NCBI RefSeq assembly: GCF_011684115.1
Contig: NZ_JAADJV010000001.1
Span: 1,736,001 to 1,800,000, forward strand
Origin: Rahnella aceris
GTDB taxonomy: Bacteria; Pseudomonadota; Gammaproteobacteria; Enterobacterales; Enterobacteriaceae
DNA: 64,000 nt
Reading direction: 5' to 3'
Positions within the stretch are counted from its first letter, which is position 1; every line of letters begins with the position of its first letter. The position numbers and the translations under genes were made by a program. Below, piece after piece: positions 29,789-39,299 of the stretch. The notes below the pieces were generated by a model. The model saw nothing but the letters and a program-made list of their open reading frames with translations, searched no databases and had not been told where the DNA came from.

Positions 29789-30379
29789 ATGACTGAAGAT
29801 CGCCATAAACAGCGCCAGCAAAAGCTGAAAGAACAGGTTGATGCGCGCATTGACGCCGCCAAAGAACAGCGCGGAATACTGATTGTATTTACCGGTAACG
29901 GTAAGGGCAAAACCACGGCGGCATTTGGCACGGTGACCCGCGCTGTCGGCCATGGCATGCGCGCGGCAGTGATCCAGTTTATTAAAGGTGAATGGCCTAA
30001 CGGCGAGAAAAATCTGCTCGAGCCTCATGGCGTGGAATTTCAGGTGATGGCGACCGGTTTTACCTGGGAAACGCAGAATAAAGAAACGGATACCGAAGCC
30101 TGCCAGGCTGTCTGGCAGCACGGTAAACGGATGCTGGCTGATGCATCATTAGATCTCGTGGTGCTTGATGAACTGACGTATATGGTCAGTTTTGGCTATC
30201 TGGATTTGCAGGACGTGGTGGATGCGCTGAAAGCCCGTCCCGCGCACCAGACCGTGATTATCACCGGGCGCGGCTGCCATCGTGATCTGCTGGAAATGGC
30301 CGATACCGTCAGCGAACTCCGTCCGGTGAAACATGCGTTTGACGCCGGAATTATGGCGCAGCAGGGCATTGACTGGTAA
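29789..30379 (+). CDS. btuR: BtuR (CobA/CobO), corrinoid adenosyltransferase
   Basis: ATP:cob(I)alamin adenosyltransferase that adds the 5'-deoxyadenosyl group to corrinoids. It has 196 residues. The P-loop is FTGNGKGKTTAAFGTV and the family signature region is LDLVVLDELTYMVSFGYLD, with VIITGRGCHRDLLEMADTVS towards the C-terminus. The start has CGGAG upstream. It is convergent with the cobUSCT operon, only 16 bp apart, so adenosylation and nucleotide-loop assembly genes are adjacent here. Confidence 0.95.
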   Translation: MTEDRHKQRQQKLKEQVDARIDAAKEQRGILIVFTGNGKGKTTAAFGTVTRAVGHGMRAAVIQFIKGEWPNGEKNLLEPHGVEFQVMATGFTWETQNKETDTEACQAVWQHGKRMLADASLDLVVLDELTYMVSFGYLDLQDVVDALKARPAHQTVIITGRGCHRDLLEMADTVSELRPVKHAFDAGIMAQQGIDW

Positions 30380-30395
30380 CGCCCTGCTTTAACTT

Positions 30396-31439
30396 TTAAA
30401 GCGCTATCTGACACTCTGCCAGCGTCGCCATTTCGTTATGGACAGCACAGGCAGCATCAATCAGCGGTAACGCCAGCGCCGCGCCGCTGCCCTCGCCCAG
30501 TCGTAAATTCAGATCGAAATACGGTTGCAGGCCCAGCGCTTCAAGCGCCAGCGTTGCGCCCTGCTCTGCTGAAATATGCGAAGGGATAAGATAGGGTTTC
30601 AGCGCAGGTGCTAACTGACACGCTGCCAGCGCCGACGCGTAAGAAAGGAAGCCATCCAGCACCAGCGGAATCCCCGCCGCCGCCGCGCCAATCATCGCAC
30701 CCGCCATGGCTACCAGTTCGAATCCCCCGACTTTCGCCATCACATCCAGTGCATCTGACGGATCCGGCTGATTTACCGCAATGGCTTTTTCGACCACGCT
30801 GATTTTATGCGCCAGTCTGTCCGGCGGAAGATTCGCACCCAGCCCGACGGTTTGCGCTGGCGCAGCGCCGGTCAGCACCGCCACCATCGCCGCCGCCGGC
30901 GTGGTGTTTGCCATCCCGAGCTCACCGACAGCCAGCAGGGATAAACCGTTTTCAGCTTTCGCGATCACCCGTTCCGCACACCAGATCAGTAAAGATTCCG
31001 CCTGTTCGCGCGTCATCGCCGGGCCGGTGGCAATATTGCCGGTTCCCTGCGCAACTTTGTGATTCAGCGTGCCGGGAATATCCGGCCCAATGATTCCGCA
31101 GTCAATCAGCGTCACCTGCGCCCCGGCTACCCGAGCCAGCACAGAAACCCCGGCTTTGCCCTGCACGATGTTCACCGCCTGAATCGCCGTTACCTCCTGC
31201 GGGGAGGGTGTGACGCCTTCCTGCCACACGCCATGATCGGCCGCCATCACCAGCACTTCTTTGCTCGGAAAATGCAAAGGCTGATCACCCCGGATGGATG
31301 ACAGCTGAATCGCCAGTTGTTCCAGGCGGCCAAGACTGCCTAAAGGTTTTACCAGACTGTCGAGCCGCGCAGCAGCCGTTTGTGCGGCCTGCGCATCGGG
31401 TTCAGCAATCTGACGGATAATATTGGCCAGAGAAGCCAT
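30396..31439 (-). CDS. cobT: CobT, nicotinate-nucleotide:dimethylbenzimidazole phosphoribosyltransferase
   Basis: Makes alpha-ribazole phosphate, the lower-ligand precursor of cobalamin. It has 347 residues. Family motifs include [31 protein letters not shown] and [14 protein letters not shown]. The C-terminal catalytic glutamate is in [20 protein letters not shown]. It is the last gene of cobU-cobS-cobC-cobT, 25 bp after cobC. The set covers salvage and late assembly only; corrin-ring genes are not in this window. Confidence 0.95.
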   Translation of the reverse strand: MASLANIIRQIAEPDAQAAQTAAARLDSLVKPLGSLGRLEQLAIQLSSIRGDQPLHFPSKEVLVMAADHGVWQEGVTPSPQEVTAIQAVNIVQGKAGVSVLARVAGAQVTLIDCGIIGPDIPGTLNHKVAQGTGNIATGPAMTREQAESLLIWCAERVIAKAENGLSLLAVGELGMANTTPAAAMVAVLTGAAPAQTVGLGANLPPDRLAHKISVVEKAIAVNQPDPSDALDVMAKVGGFELVAMAGAMIGAAAAGIPLVLDGFLSYASALAACQLAPALKPYLIPSHISAEQGATLALEALGLQPYFDLNLRLGEGSGAALALPLIDAACAVHNEMATLAECQIAL

Positions 31440-31464
31440 CGGGTTGTCCTTACCAGTTTAAAAG

Positions 31465-32061
31465 TTAAATACCGCTGTCATTAAAACGCTGAATGACACA
31501 AGCGCCGGGGCTGAGATCAATTTCACACAGGCAGCCTTGCTTAAATGGAAAACGCCACATGTCAGCCGGTGCCAGTTTCAGCATCATCGCCAGCAGCAGG
31601 CTGAGTGAACCCTGATGTGCGACTATTGCCAGCCTGCTTTCCTGCGGACGCAAATGCAACTGCTGCAACGCCTGCCGGATACGCTGAGTGAAATCTGTAA
31701 ATGACTCACCTTGCGGTACGTCGGCCTTTTGCCAGTCCTGACACCAGGCCTGATAGCCTTCTGCCTGCGAGGCTTCGAGTTCTTTGTGATGACGCATTTC
31801 CCACTCGCCAAACCCCATTTCCTGCAACAGCGGCTGAGTTTCCATTGCCAGTTCGCGCCCGTAAGCAATAATGCCCGCCGTATCGCGGCTGCGGCGCATA
31901 TCCGTGTGAATCAGTGCATCAAGCGAAGTAGAAGCCAGCTGACGCGCCACATGCTGCGCCTGTCGCTCACCCTCGGCGGTCAGCGCAATGTCGCTGCTGC
32001 CGCAAAAAACGCCGTTAACGTTAGCCTGAGTTTGTCCGTGCCGTATCAGATACAGTTTCAT
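31465..32061 (-). CDS. cobC: CobC, alpha-ribazole-5'-phosphate phosphatase
   Basis: Histidine-phosphatase-family enzyme of cobalamin nucleotide-loop assembly. It has 198 residues. The phosphohistidine motif LIRHGQTQAN is at residues 5-14; DMRRSRDTAGII and the second catalytic histidine region LAIVAHQGSLSLLLA follow. ATG 32061 has AAGGGAC upstream and begins MKLYLIRHGQ; the longer frame is unsupported. It lies 16 bp downstream of cobS and 25 bp upstream of cobT, so it is an internal operon member. Confidence 0.9.
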   Translation of the reverse strand: MKLYLIRHGQTQANVNGVFCGSSDIALTAEGERQAQHVARQLASTSLDALIHTDMRRSRDTAGIIAYGRELAMETQPLLQEMGFGEWEMRHHKELEASQAEGYQAWCQDWQKADVPQGESFTDFTQRIRQALQQLHLRPQESRLAIVAHQGSLSLLLAMMLKLAPADMWRFPFKQGCLCEIDLSPGACVIQRFNDSGI

Positions 32062-32077
32062 AATTTTGTCCCTTGTC

Positions 32078-32830
32078 TCAGTGCCATAACAGGAAAAACA
32101 GAAAGACCAGTTCACTCAATTCGCATGCCGCGCCCAGCGTATCGCCGGTCTGGCCGCCAATGCGCGTGGCGACAAAACGCCGGAAACCGAGAACAAACAG
32201 CAACGTCACCAGTAATGCAAACAGGGAGAATAACCCGCCGATGAGCAGCACCAGCGTTGCCATCAACAGTAATGTGATACCAAAGCGCCCTTCGCTGATC
32301 TTACCAATAAACAAATTGCCCATTCCTGACTCGCGGGCATAAGCCTGACGGTACATCATCACCGCCATCATGCTCCGCCCGACAACCGGCGTGACGATAA
32401 GAAACGCCAGCACCGGCAATCCGTCGGCGTTCATCTGATAAACCAGTGCGGTTCGCAACAGAACAGCCACAATCAGCGCCAGCGCGCCGTTGGTGCCGAT
32501 CCGGCTGTCGCGCATAATCTCGAGAATACGCTCCCGGCTGCGCACCGAAAATAAACCGTCGCAACTGTCGGCCAGCCCGTCGAGATGTAAACCGCCGGTC
32601 AGCATAATATGTGCAATGACAACGGCAATCGCCGCCGGAAGCACACCGATATGCGGCATTAAAATCTGCCACACCAGCGCGGTCAGTAAACCGATAACCA
32701 GCCCGACCAGCGGAAAACAGACAATGCCGCGTGCATACTCTTTCAGTTCAAAGCCATCGCACCAGCGATCCCTGACCGGGATGCGGGTGAGAAACTGCAA
32801 TGTCGCGAGAAACAGCCGCCATAAAGCCAT
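32078..32830 (-). CDS. cobS: CobS, adenosylcobinamide-GDP ribazoletransferase
   Basis: Inner-membrane cobalamin synthase that joins adenosylcobinamide-GDP and alpha-ribazole (phosphate). It has 250 residues with about six membrane segments. The conserved acidic motif TGGLHLDGLADSCDGLFS binds Mg2+, followed by REILEIMRDSRIGTNGALAL-like residues (RERILEIMRDSRIGTNGA). GGQTGDTLGAACELSEL lies near the C-terminus. ATG 32830 has AGGG at eight bases; a GTG at 32839 overlaps its own purine run. Second gene of the cob operon. Confidence 0.93.
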   Translation of the reverse strand: MALWRLFLATLQFLTRIPVRDRWCDGFELKEYARGIVCFPLVGLVIGLLTALVWQILMPHIGVLPAAIAVVIAHIMLTGGLHLDGLADSCDGLFSVRSRERILEIMRDSRIGTNGALALIVAVLLRTALVYQMNADGLPVLAFLIVTPVVGRSMMAVMMYRQAYARESGMGNLFIGKISEGRFGITLLLMATLVLLIGGLFSLFALLVTLLFVLGFRRFVATRIGGQTGDTLGAACELSELVFLFFLLWH

Positions 32831-32855
32831 AATAAACACCCTGTTCTGAGTCGTT

Positions 32856-33410
32856 TTATTCCGATGTTTTCACCGGTACCGGAATGCCGGATACGATCAG
32901 GTAGACATCATCCGCCGCGGCAGCCAGTTGCTGATTCACCCGCCCCGCAATATCACGAAAACGCCGCGCCAGCAGGTTATCCGGCACAATGCCCATCCCC
33001 ACTTCATTAGTGACAATAATCACTTCAGATTCAGGATGTTGCGCAGCTTCCATCAGTTTCGTGGTTTGCGCAAAAATATGCTGTTCTATTGCGTCAAAAT
33101 CCATGTGTTCCGGCGGTGTTTCACCGGCCAGATCAAACAGAAGATTGGTAATCAACGTCGTGATGCACTCGATAATAATGGTCGGAAACTGCGCCTGATG
33201 CGCGAGTACGACATCCCCCAGATCACGATAGCTTTCAAACGTATGCCAGTGAGCCGGACGTTGTTGCTGGTGATAACGGATGCGATCCGCCATTTCGGCA
33301 TCAGTAACGACCGAGGTGGCGATATACAGCACCTCGCCGCCACGTTTCTCTGCTATCTGCTCAGCAAAATGGCTTTTACCACTGCGGGCACCTCCGGTGA
33401 TTAGCATCAT
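32856..33410 (-). CDS. cobU: CobU, adenosylcobinamide kinase / guanylyltransferase
   Basis: Bifunctional enzyme that phosphorylates adenosylcobinamide and transfers GMP to it. It has 184 residues. The P-loop is ITGGARSGKSHFAEQ, the histidine region that carries the GMP intermediate is IRYHQQQRPAHWHTFES, and the C-terminal motif is VTNEVGMGIVPDNLLARRFR. ATG 33410 has AAGGAG six bases upstream; the reading frame open to 33494 is not required. It is the first gene of cobU-cobS-cobC-cobT. The leader is too short for a full cobalamin riboswitch. Confidence 0.94.
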   Translation of the reverse strand: MMLITGGARSGKSHFAEQIAEKRGGEVLYIATSVVTDAEMADRIRYHQQQRPAHWHTFESYRDLGDVVLAHQAQFPTIIIECITTLITNLLFDLAGETPPEHMDFDAIEQHIFAQTTKLMEAAQHPESEVIIVTNEVGMGIVPDNLLARRFRDIAGRVNQQLAAAADDVYLIVSGIPVPVKTSE

Positions 33411-33492
33411 AATCAGCTCCTTGCGTTGTATTACTGAAGAGTATTCATGAACAGGGTGGATGCAGAATAATGTTATGCCCTGAATTTTGAGC

Positions 33493-33523
33493 AAAAAAAA
33501 ACCGCAGTCACTGACTGCGGTTT
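33493..33523 (-). terminator. Rho-independent terminator of rluB
   Basis: AAACCGCAGTC / GACTGCGGTTT (33499-33509, 33513-33523), 11-bp stem with a 3-base loop. On the minus strand a run of eight T follows. It sits 35 bp beyond the rluB stop. Confidence 0.92.
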
Positions 33524-33558
33524 ATGAGCATAGACGCAAGTGCCTCGCTTGTCAGCGA

Positions 33559-34878
33559 TTAACCCCGTTTTGCCGGGCCGGTAGTGCGGCGCGTCGGTGC
33601 AACCTGAGTATGGCGCTTCACAGCACGACGGATCTGGTTGGCTTTTACGCGACGACGATCACGCTCAACCGGCAGTTTGCTGACAGTTTCTTCCGTCATG
33701 TCGACCAGTGTGCGCAGATAGTTGATGTCTGGCAGATCCAGCTCTTTATAGCCACCGCGAGGCAGGCCTTTAGGCAGATTCAGATCACCGTAACGCACGC
33801 GGATCAGACGGCTTACCTGTACGCCAACAGCTTCCCACAGACGACGAACTTCGCGGTTACGTCCTTCTGTCAGGGTCACGTTGTACCACTGGTTCAAACC
33901 TTCACCGCCCTGGAATTTGATCGAGCGGAACGCCGCAGGACCGTCTTCCAGCTGCACGCCACGGCTCAGTTGTTTAATTTTTTCATCATCAACCTGACCG
34001 AAAACACGTACGGCATATTCACGCTCAACTTCACGACTCGGGTGCATCAGGCGATTAGCCAGTTCACCGTCGGTGGTGAATAACAGCAGGCCTGACGTGT
34101 TAACGTCCAGACGACCTACGGCGATCCAGCGGGAACCGCGCATTTTTGGCAGACGGTCAAAGACGGTCGGACGGCCTTCCGGATCATTGCGTGTACACAA
34201 CTCGCCTTCAGGCTTGTAGTACGCCAGTACGCGGCAAACGGTGTCCTGAGATTCCATCACTGACAGAACGTGTCCATCAAGACGAATTTTGGTACCGCCG
34301 GTGACTTCCACGCGGTCGCCCAGCGTAGAAATTTTACCGTCAACGCTGACGCGGCCAGCCTGGATCATCGCTTCAACTTCACGACGTGAACCATGACCTG
34401 CGCGGGCGAGGACTTTTTGCAGTTTTTCGCTTTGACCTTCGGTGCTGTCCAGTGCGTTCTTCGGCTTCTGGTATTTCACTTCTTCTTCGTCACCGTTTTC
34501 ATCAAACAGTGCTTCAGCTTTAGGTTTGGTTCCGCGAGGTTTCAACGTACGTGGTTTTTCACCGCGTGCATGTTCCGGACGACCCGGTTTGCCGCTGCGT
34601 GCTTTTTCTATACGTGAATTGTCGATACGGGATTCAGAACGCGAATCGCTGCGGCCTGCGTCAGAACGTGGTTTGTCTGAACGTGGCTTGTCGCTGCGCG
34701 GTTTGTCGCTGCGTGGTTTGTCAGTACGTGGCTTTTCGCCGCGCTTTTCAGCCCGCGACGGTTCCGGACGGCTTTTTGCTGCGCCGGAATTCCTGCCACT
34801 TTTTGGCTTGTCACCAGATGGACGTGATGCTTTGGATTTGTCGCTGGTGTGCTTCTGGGAATTATACTTCTCGCTCAT
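33559..34878 (-). CDS. rluB: RluB, 23S rRNA pseudouridine-2605 synthase with long basic N-terminal extension
   Basis: Isomerises U2605 of 23S rRNA. The core starts at about residue 150 with an S4 RNA-binding domain ([20 protein letters not shown]). The RsuA/RluB catalytic motif [17 protein letters not shown] carries the active Asp, and [10 protein letters not shown] follows. E. coli RluB begins at the equivalent of residue 150; here 149 extra residues, very rich in Lys, Arg, Ser and Asp, precede it. They include five KPR[TS]D units at residues 49-73. No in-frame Met lies at the E. coli start position, and GAGG precedes ATG 34878, so the extension is probably translated. Confidence 0.92.
   Translation of the reverse strand: MSEKYNSQKHTSDKSKASRPSGDKPKSGRNSGAAKSRPEPSRAEKRGEKPRTDKPRSDKPRSDKPRSDKPRSDAGRSDSRSESRIDNSRIEKARSGKPGRPEHARGEKPRTLKPRGTKPKAEALFDENGDEEEVKYQKPKNALDSTEGQSEKLQKVLARAGHGSRREVEAMIQAGRVSVDGKISTLGDRVEVTGGTKIRLDGHVLSVMESQDTVCRVLAYYKPEGELCTRNDPEGRPTVFDRLPKMRGSRWIAVGRLDVNTSGLLLFTTDGELANRLMHPSREVEREYAVRVFGQVDDEKIKQLSRGVQLEDGPAAFRSIKFQGGEGLNQWYNVTLTEGRNREVRRLWEAVGVQVSRLIRVRYGDLNLPKGLPRGGYKELDLPDINYLRTLVDMTEETVSKLPVERDRRRVKANQIRRAVKRHTQVAPTRRTTGPAKRG
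34661..34735. repeat. Five tandem 15-bp units inside rluB
   Basis: Units begin at 34661, 34676, 34691, 34706 and 34721. Each has the form TC(N4-6)CG(T/C)GG(T/C)TTG and encodes the pentapeptide KPR[ST]D on the minus strand. Being a multiple of three, copy-number change would keep the frame. Confidence 0.85.
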
Positions 34879-35076
34879 TGAGCAGCCTCATTTGTCGCCT
34901 TCACAGGCGTCGGGGGGAGCCGGCAGCATGACCTGATTTGTCATCTGCCCGCAAAAATTCAGTTATTGCGTATCATTACAATGACTTAGAAAAAAGTCAG
35001 CCTGCCATTATACACATTTATATGCAATTTGTATCCTGCAAAAAACGTTGCAGTCCGGTTATTTTTCAAACAAGCC

Positions 35077-35697
35077 TCAGAGGAACGGTGTCGGATCGCC
35101 CGCGCCTTCACGCACCACTTCGGGCGCAGCCTCTGTCAGATCAACCACCGTGGTAGGCTGCTGACCAATAGACCCGCCGTCAATCACCAGATCCACCACC
35201 TTGCCCAAATGATCTTTGATATCTTCCGGATCGGATTCTGCAAAGTCATTGCCCGGCAGCATCAGCGTGGTCGACATCAGCGGCTCGCCCAGCGCCTCCA
35301 GCAAGGCAATCGCAATCGGATTGGACGGCACGCGCAGGCCGATCGTTTTACGTTTCTCGCTCATCAGACGGCGCGGCACTTCTTTGGTCGCTTTCAGGAT
35401 GAACGTGTAATTGCCCGGCGTGTTGTTTTTCATCAGGCGGAAAGCCGCGTTATCCACATAGGCGTAAGTCGACAGCTCAGACAAATCACGGCACACCAGG
35501 GTGAAGTTATGGTTGCTGTCCAGCTGACGAATCCGGCAAATACGCTCCATGGCGTTTTTCTCTTCCAGACGGCAACCCAGTGCATAACCGGAATCTGTCG
35601 GATACACGATAACCTGGCCTTTGCGCAGCAATTCTACGGCCTGATTAATCAGGCGGGGTTGCGGGTTTTCCGGATGAATATAAAAATATTGACTCAT
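35077..35697 (-). CDS. yciO: YciO, Sua5/YrdC-family protein
   Basis: A 206-residue protein of the YrdC/Sua5 fold, related to L-threonylcarbamoyladenylate synthase. It contains YPTDSGYALGCRLEEKNAME near the N-terminus, the RNA/nucleotide-binding KRKTIGLRVPSNPIA and STTLMLPGNDFA. In E. coli the tRNA-modifying enzyme is YrdC (TsaC), and YciO is a paralogue of weak or different activity, so the function is less certain. It lies 34 bp after rnm on the same strand, with rluB next, as in E. coli. Confidence 0.93.
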   Translation of the reverse strand: MSQYFYIHPENPQPRLINQAVELLRKGQVIVYPTDSGYALGCRLEEKNAMERICRIRQLDSNHNFTLVCRDLSELSTYAYVDNAAFRLMKNNTPGNYTFILKATKEVPRRLMSEKRKTIGLRVPSNPIAIALLEALGEPLMSTTLMLPGNDFAESDPEDIKDHLGKVVDLVIDGGSIGQQPTTVVDLTEAAPEVVREGAGDPTPFL

Positions 35698-35731
35698 TTT
35701 TCCCTCTTAATTCTTCTTCTACGGTCGGGCT

Positions 35732-36655
35732 TCAGACCGGTTCAATTTCAGGCTGTTTCCCGGCGACCGGCCAGTGTTGCCATACCGGTTCTACGCCTGC
35801 GGGAAGCCAAAGTTTGCGCCCCAGCTCAATCCACGAACAAGGCTGATGGAAATCAGATCCCTGTGAGGCGAGCAACTGATAATCACGGGCGTAAGCCGCC
35901 AGTTGTGCACGCTCATTGGGTGCCTGCTGACATTGCGCGACTTCCATCGCGTCGCCACCCTGTTCAGCAAAGAACGCCAGTAAGCGTTTCAGCCATTTTG
36001 TGGACAGTTCATAACGTCCCGGATGGGCGACAACCGCCTGTCCGCCAGACTGATGAATTGCATCAATCGCTTGTTCTATTGTACACCACTGTGGCGGAAC
36101 GTAGCCGGTCTTGCCCTTGGCGAGGTATTTTTTGAATACCTGCGCAATGTTGTCAGCCGCGCCGAATTCCACCAGATAACGGGCAAAATGTGCACGGGTG
36201 ACGGCTCCGCCATCGGCCAGACGTAACGCACCTTCCCACGCGCCTTCGATGCGCGCTTTCGCCAGACGACGGCCCATTTCCTGCGCACGCTGCTGACGCA
36301 AATCGGCCTGCACTTTCAGTAATTCCACCATCGCCGGATGCCCCGGGTCGATACCCAGCCCGACAATATGGATCTCATGATTTTCCCACAGCGTAGAAAT
36401 CTCGACACCGTTTACCAGTTGCAGTGGCAGCTGATTGTCAGCAATCGCCCGCGCCGCCCGCGCCAGCCCTTCCGTGCTGTCGTGATCGGTGATCGCCAGC
36501 ACGCCGACACGCATTTCTACTGCACGCGCCACCAGCGCTTCCGGTGTTAAATAGCCGTCAGATGCCGTGGTATGGCTGTGGAGATCGTAAAGGGTAAATG
36601 CGTTGCGGGTTATCTGGTCGTCTGCTGAAGGCGAAGTGTTTGTTGGTAAAGTCAT
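35732..36655 (-). CDS. rnm: RNase AM (YciV), PHP-domain 5'-3' exoribonuclease
   Basis: PHP-domain metal-dependent phosphoesterase that trims 5' ends of rRNA and degrades short oligonucleotides in E. coli. The metal ligands are visible: YDLHSHTTASDG at about residue 24, AITDHDSTEG, VNGVEISTLWENHEIHIVG, VVAHPGRYE and SQGSDFHQP. The protein has 307 residues from ATG 36655. The frame opens upstream to 36700, and neither start has a strong Shine-Dalgarno sequence. It is divergent from the trp operon, about 300 bp apart, and likely heads rnm-yciO-rluB. Confidence 0.9.
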   Translation of the reverse strand: MTLPTNTSPSADDQITRNAFTLYDLHSHTTASDGYLTPEALVARAVEMRVGVLAITDHDSTEGLARAARAIADNQLPLQLVNGVEISTLWENHEIHIVGLGIDPGHPAMVELLKVQADLRQQRAQEMGRRLAKARIEGAWEGALRLADGGAVTRAHFARYLVEFGAADNIAQVFKKYLAKGKTGYVPPQWCTIEQAIDAIHQSGGQAVVAHPGRYELSTKWLKRLLAFFAEQGGDAMEVAQCQQAPNERAQLAAYARDYQLLASQGSDFHQPCSWIELGRKLWLPAGVEPVWQHWPVAGKQPEIEPV

Positions 36656-36824
36656 CGTCACGTGGGGAATTAACCTGTTTCTGAATGCAGCACATATCAT
36701 AACGCGTTAGTGCGTTGCACGTTAGGGATGATTTCACCCGGCCGTTACGCACTGTTACAGTGCTATAACAACACTGTTTGCACAACGTCGCCGCACTAAA
36801 GGGGGAAATTGCGCTAAAAGAGGG

Positions 36825-36859
36825 TTGACTTTACATCTCTGAACTAGTTTACTAGTACG
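36825..36859 (+). promoter_or_regulatory. trp promoter and TrpR operator
   Basis: TTGACT (-35, 36825-36830) and TTTACT (-10, 36848-36853) are 17 bp apart. The sequence GAACTAGTTTACTAGTACG at 36841-36859 matches the E. coli TrpR operator except for one base in its centre. It covers the -10 region, so bound TrpR-tryptophan would block RNA polymerase. Transcription should begin near 36860. Confidence 0.93.
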
Positions 36860-36958
36860 CAAGTTCACGGAATAACTCAGTAATGAACACCGTGACAAAC
36901 CGATTCAGAAAGCTTACGTTTTAAAAACGATAGCTTCATAAACAAACAAGAGTGTCTG

Positions 36959-37024
36959 ATGATGAAAACTTACATGATGGCGGTTCTCAGCTGGTGGCGT
37001 ACTTCCCCTTGTCGGGCGGAGTAA
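36959..37024 (+). CDS. trpL: TrpL, trp operon leader peptide
   Basis: Short attenuation peptide, 21 codons from the first ATG (20 from the second at 36962). It reads MKTYMMAVLSWWRTSPCRAE from the second Met. Two tandem tryptophan codons, TGG TGG at 36992-36997, sense charged tRNA-Trp. When Trp is scarce the ribosome stalls here and allows the antiterminator to form. AAGAG precedes the start. It is too short for ordinary gene finders but is well supported by the operator upstream and the attenuator downstream. Confidence 0.92.
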   Translation: MMKTYMMAVLSWWRTSPCRAE

Positions 37025-37062
37025 TCACGCATAGCTGTCATCAGACGCTGCAAGATTTCCGA

Positions 37063-37087
37063 AGCCCGCATAATGCGGGCTTTTTTG
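37063..37087 (+). terminator. trp attenuator terminator (3:4 hairpin)
   Basis: AGCCCGCA-taa-TGCGGGCT (37063-37070, 37074-37081) followed by a run of T. It lies 38 bp after the trpL stop and 60 bp before trpE, the expected position of the attenuator. Confidence 0.93.
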
Positions 37088-37145
37088 TGGCCGTCTAATT
37101 TGAAATCCGTTTAATACAAACGTTGAGAAAATTTCAGGAAGCAAA

Positions 37146-38708
37146 ATGACTATTCAGAAACCACGTTTAGAATTGCTGACCGCAGAAGGATGTTACCGCG
37201 GCGACCCGACGGCCATTTTCCATCAATTGTGCGGCGCCCGTCCGGCGACCCTGCTGCTGGAGTCCTCCGAAGTGACCAGCAAAGAAAACCTGAAGAGCCT
37301 GTTGATTGTCGACAGCGCCCTGCGCATCACGGCGCTGGGTTCCCGGGTTTCGATTCAGGCACTCACGCCAAACGGCGCGTCATTACTCTCACTGATTGAC
37401 GCCGCGTTACCGGCTGAAATGCGTAACGACGTGCGTCCGAATGGCCGCGAGCTGAGTTTCCCGTCCATCGACCAGATGCAGGATGAAGACGCCCGCCTGC
37501 GTTCGCGCTCCGTGTTTGATGCGTTACGCAGCATTCTGACCTCAGTTGAAGCGCCTGCCGATGAGCGCGAAGCGATGTTCCTCGGCGGTCTGTTTGCCTA
37601 CGATCTGGTCGCCGGTTTTGAAGATTTACCGGCATTAGAGTCTGACCAGCGTTGCCCGGATTTCTGCTTCTATCTGGCAGAAACTCTGCTGGTACTCGAC
37701 CATCAGAACCGTTCATGTCGTTTGCAGGCCAGCCTGTTTACGCCGTCGCCGGAAGAGAAACAGCGTCTGCAAGCCCGCCTTGAACAACTGCAGCACCAGT
37801 TACAGCTACCGCCGCACGCCATTCCGCACCAGAGCGTGCCGGAAATGCAACTGAGCGTAAATCAGAGCGATGAAGAGTTTGGTGCCGTGGTAGAGAAGAT
37901 GAAAGTGGCGATCCGCGCCGGTGAAATTTTCCAGGTGGTGCCTTCACGTCGTTTCTCACTGCCGTGCCCTGCTCCGCTGGCCGCTTATGAAACGCTGAAA
38001 AACAACAACCCGAGCCCGTATATGTTCTTCATGCAGGATAACGATTTCACGTTGTTCGGCGCGTCGCCGGAAAGTGCGCTGAAATACGACGCGACAAACC
38101 GTCAGATTGAAATCTATCCGATTGCCGGTACACGCCCTCGTGGTCGCCGCGCTGACGGTTCACTGGATTTGGATCTCGACAGCCGCATCGAACTGGAAAT
38201 GCGGACTGACCATAAAGAGCTGGCCGAACATCTGATGCTGGTGGATTTGGCGCGTAACGATCTGGCACGGATCTGCGAACCGGGCAGCCGTTACGTCGCC
38301 GACCTGACCAAAGTTGACCGTTATTCCTTCGTGATGCATCTGGTGTCCCGCGTGGTTGGCACGCTGCGTCATGACCTCGACGTACTGCACGCTTATCAGG
38401 CCGTGATGAACATGGGCACACTGACCGGCGCACCGAAAGTGCGCGCCATGCAGCTGATTTCTGCCTCCGAGCAAACCCGTCGCGGAAGCTACGGCGGCGC
38501 AGTGGGTTACTTCACCGCTCACGGTGATTTAGATACCTGCATCGTGATCCGCTCCGCCTATGTCGAAGACGGCATCGCCACCGTACAGGCTGGCGGCGGT
38601 GTGGTGCTCGATTCCGTTCCGCAAGCCGAAGCCGACGAAACCCGTAATAAAGCCCGTGCAGTGCTGCGTGCCATCGCCACCGCCCATAATGCGAAAGAGG
38701 TATTTTAA
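37146..38708 (+). CDS. trpE: TrpE, anthranilate synthase component I
   Basis: Synthesises anthranilate from chorismate, using ammonia supplied by TrpG. It has 520 residues, the usual enterobacterial length. The tryptophan feedback site region [16 protein letters not shown] is near residue 40. The chorismate-binding C-terminal half contains [54 protein letters not shown] and [15 protein letters not shown]. First structural gene of the trp operon; the trpG start follows the stop by one base. Confidence 0.97.
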   Translation: MTIQKPRLELLTAEGCYRGDPTAIFHQLCGARPATLLLESSEVTSKENLKSLLIVDSALRITALGSRVSIQALTPNGASLLSLIDAALPAEMRNDVRPNGRELSFPSIDQMQDEDARLRSRSVFDALRSILTSVEAPADEREAMFLGGLFAYDLVAGFEDLPALESDQRCPDFCFYLAETLLVLDHQNRSCRLQASLFTPSPEEKQRLQARLEQLQHQLQLPPHAIPHQSVPEMQLSVNQSDEEFGAVVEKMKVAIRAGEIFQVVPSRRFSLPCPAPLAAYETLKNNNPSPYMFFMQDNDFTLFGASPESALKYDATNRQIEIYPIAGTRPRGRRADGSLDLDLDSRIELEMRTDHKELAEHLMLVDLARNDLARICEPGSRYVADLTKVDRYSFVMHLVSRVVGTLRHDLDVLHAYQAVMNMGTLTGAPKVRAMQLISASEQTRRGSYGGAVGYFTAHGDLDTCIVIRSAYVEDGIATVQAGGGVVLDSVPQAEADETRNKARAVLRAIATAHNAKEVF

Positions 38709-38709
38709 G

Positions 38710-39288
38710 ATGGCCGATATCTTACTCATCGATAACGTCGATTCCTTTACATACAACCTCGTCGATCAGTTGCGCTCGAGCGGACATAACGTGGTGATTT
38801 ATCGCAATCAGATCCCGGCTGACGTCATTATTGAAAAACTCAGCCAGCTGGAAAAACCGGTGCTGGTGCTTTCTCCGGGACCGGGTACGCCGTCCGAAGC
38901 CGGTTGCATGCCTGAGCTGCTCAAACGTCTGCGCGGTCAGTTGCCGATTATCGGTATCTGCCTCGGTCATCAGGCAATTGTGGAAACCTACGGCGGTTTC
39001 GTCGGCCAGGCCGGTGAAATCCTGCACGGCAAAGCCTCTTCTATTACGCATGACAACGAAGCGATGTTCGCCGGTATGCACAATCCGCTGCCGGTGGCGC
39101 GTTATCACTCGCTGGTCGGCAGCCAGATCCCTGAGGGACTGACCGTCAACGCCCGCTACGGCGATATGGTGATGGCAGTACGTCACGAAGAAGATCGCGT
39201 CTGTGGTTTCCAGTTCCATCCGGAATCCATTCTAACTTCACAGGGCGCCCGTCTGCTTGAGCAGACACTGGCCTGGGCTTTGGCGTAA
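38710..39288 (+). CDS. trpG: TrpG, anthranilate synthase component II (glutamine amidotransferase)
   Basis: Class I glutamine amidotransferase of 192 residues that supplies ammonia to TrpE. The catalytic cysteine is in [14 protein letters not shown] and the His-Glu pair in [11 protein letters not shown]. Motif [14 protein letters not shown] is at the N-terminus. ATG 38710 is separated from the trpE stop by one base (TAAGATG), giving translational coupling. In E. coli this domain is fused to TrpD; here a stop codon and an 11-bp gap separate them, as in Serratia. Confidence 0.97.
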   Translation: MADILLIDNVDSFTYNLVDQLRSSGHNVVIYRNQIPADVIIEKLSQLEKPVLVLSPGPGTPSEAGCMPELLKRLRGQLPIIGICLGHQAIVETYGGFVGQAGEILHGKASSITHDNEAMFAGMHNPLPVARYHSLVGSQIPEGLTVNARYGDMVMAVRHEEDRVCGFQFHPESILTSQGARLLEQTLAWALA

Positions 39289-39299
39289 GGAGAACTGTC

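Noticed and set aside
33411-33558. Possible cobalamin riboswitch before cobU
   Set aside because: The gap is too short once the rluB terminator is allowed for, and I cannot see the conserved B12-box core.
34661-34735. Tandem 15-bp repeats considered as a CRISPR-like array
   Set aside because: Units are directly adjacent without spacers and encode KPR[ST]D in frame within rluB.
35029-36135. 368-codon rightward frame opposite yciO and rnm
   Set aside because: It runs antisense to two conserved genes and shows no protein family features.
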